Positions 63,351-64,000 of a DNA stretch of 64,000 nucleotides are shown piece after piece. The DNA lies in assembly GCA_947489315.1 (NCBI GenBank), contig CANLCX010000006.1, positions 94,338-158,337 on the forward strand, written 5' to 3'. Numbering within the stretch: position 1 is the first letter of the stretch; each line of letters begins with the position of its first letter. Under the pieces are notes generated by a model. It saw only the letters and a list, made by a program, of their open reading frames with translations, was not told where the DNA came from and did not search any database. Position numbers and translations under genes: made by a program. This DNA comes from an uncultured Sphingomonadaceae bacterium (GTDB taxonomy: Bacteria; Pseudomonadota; Alphaproteobacteria; Sphingomonadales; Sphingomonadaceae).

Positions 63351-63788
63351 TTACTCTCCTTGGGGGGACCATATGCGTTCCATTGTAAGATAAGTAAAAG
63401 ACGCGCTCCAAGCGATCAGAAGCAGCCCGGTTAAAGCTTCTATTCCGGCGACAAGCCGCATCGAACCTTCTGGAGTGATATCTCCAATGCCGAGCGTAGT
63501 ATATGATGCTATCGAAAAATAAAGATAGTCTGCTGCGGTTGAACTGTGCGCACCGTTCAGGCTTCCCAGTCCCGTTAAAGCCATTATCCAAAAGGCAATC
63601 GCGAACAAGACGATTTCGACCAAGTGGGTTACAAAGATCAACGTCATAATGGTCAAAATGGGGTAGCGGATATTGTTCTGCAATTGCGGAATTTCTCGTG
63701 ACGCTTTGCGTAAAACCTTAAAGTGCAGATAAAGGCACATGGCGATCAATAAGGCCGAAACGACAAGAGGAACAATGAGTTCGTTCAT
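63351..63788 (-). CDS. Two-TM potassium-channel-like protein
   Basis: 145 aa with an N-terminal TM, a second TM (IVLFAIAFWIMALTG), a pore loop SIASYTTLGIGDITPEG and a last TM (AGIEALTGLLLIAWSASFTYL). TTLGIGD corresponds to the TVGYGD selectivity filter of K+ channels, with I in place of Y. It belongs to the Ion_trans_2 group. It is the first gene of the minus-strand set channel, SLOG-SLATT-like, protease. Confidence 0.87.
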   Translation of the reverse strand: MNELIVPLVVSALLIAMCLYLHFKVLRKASREIPQLQNNIRYPILTIMTLIFVTHLVEIVLFAIAFWIMALTGLGSLNGAHSSTAADYLYFSIASYTTLGIGDITPEGSMRLVAGIEALTGLLLIAWSASFTYLTMERIWSPQGE

Positions 63789-63907
63789 GATAACGGCATT
63801 GATTCATATGGTGTTTTTGTCAAGCGTGCTGAAAGCGGAGCGATTTGATCTGAGTATCTTTAGGAGGCAGGCGGGCCCTAATCATGATGTCGATACTACA
63901 GGCCTCT

Positions 63908-63923
63908 AATGTCCGCTTTCGGG
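63908..63923. repeat. Interrupted palindromic repeat, copy 6 (left half)
   Basis: AATGTCCGCTTTCGGG equals the left arm and loop of copy 4 at 29577, then the sequence changes abruptly to TGCGATTTCAACTGG. The other half is not seen before the window ends. Confidence 0.65.
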
Positions 63924-64000
63924 TGCGATTTCAACTGGTGGACGCAACACTTTAATCTTTGGATTTGAAGATGGAGTGTTGGATATGAAGCAGAGACGAC
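63924..64000 (+). mobile_element. Left end of a probable IS30-family insertion sequence
   Basis: From 63924 the sequence breaks the palindromic repeat and runs into an ATG with the start of a basic protein (MKQRR). IS30 elements prefer palindromic targets, which would explain the insertion in a hairpin loop. The family call rests on the remembered N terminus and target habit; the element continues beyond the window. Confidence 0.4.
63985..64000 (+). CDS. Start of a probable transposase (cut by the window edge)
   Basis: ATG preceded by GGAG nine bases upstream begins MKQRR and runs off the window. Several IS30-family transposases begin in this way. Too short to confirm. Confidence 0.3.

Noticed and set aside
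63884..63955. Short frame running across the repeat/IS junction (MMSILQASNVRF...)
   Set aside because: About 23 codons, created by the junction; the AGGAGG upstream is too far from the ATG.
1..64000. tRNA, rRNA, or large prophage in the window
   Set aside because: No tRNA-like cloverleaf, rRNA core sequence or phage structural gene was recognised on either strand.

Overview
The window reads as chromosomal DNA of an alphaproteobacterium of the order Sphingomonadales, probably a Sphingorhabdus/Parasphingorhabdus-like member of the Sphingomonadaceae. The signs are moderate GC, the gene order divL-tsaE-amgK-murU-addB-addA-trxA, lolC-lolD-dnaE and tpiA|ppiD-trpE, many TonB-dependent receptors, and a Tyr-type (DivL-like) histidine-kinase homologue. 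This placement is an inference from gene content; no 16S rRNA or tRNA gene was seen.

Layout. 0-9 kb: a radical SAM protein (open to the left edge), mtnP, a TauE/SafE permease, secA, a small exported protein, then argJ, a GST-like protein and an inositol-monophosphatase-family protein as a tight + strand operon. 8.8-20.2 kb: a seven-gene minus-strand cluster (divL-like, tsaE, amgK-like, murU-like, addB, addA, trxA) with overlapping or abutting genes, combining cell-cycle signalling, tRNA t6A synthesis, cell-wall sugar recycling, double-strand-break repair and redox. 20.2-23.9 kb: moaB, a PA0069-type radical SAM protein, and tryptophan dioxygenase overlapping a kynureninase-like enzyme. 24-32.6 kb: an accessory-looking catabolic/uptake module (GPH-type transporter, SDR, TonB receptor, two-subunit molybdenum hydroxylase) with copies of a dispersed palindromic repeat. 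32.9-44.8 kb: acyl-CoA ligase, dnaE, glutathione peroxidase, lolD, lolC/E, a heat-shock Hsp20 gene with RpoH-like promoter and possible RNA thermometer, a Crp-type regulator with a likely autoregulatory site, pyrG, secG. 45.3-53.2 kb: a PAS-LuxR-alpha/beta-hydrolase regulator, two exported proteins of unknown role, a DUF2805 protein, tpiA, ppiD, trpE. 53.2-56.7 kb: an exported DJ-1/PfpI protein, a TonB siderophore-type receptor and a DUF2946-like protein.

56.9-63.8 kb is the most unusual part: a TIR-TPR membrane protein followed by a lipoprotein with SNDQG tandem repeats, facing a minus-strand set of a two-TM potassium-type channel, a SLOG-like/SLATT-like fusion with transmembrane segments, and a trypsin-like protease with a DUF4384-like region. 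These are domain types known from nucleotide-centred conflict (immunity) systems; the idea that they act together here is inference. The right edge holds what looks like the end of an IS30-family element inserted into the loop of one of the palindromic repeats.

Start codons were chosen by Shine-Dalgarno sequences, gene overlaps and family N-termini; several differ from the longest possible frame.
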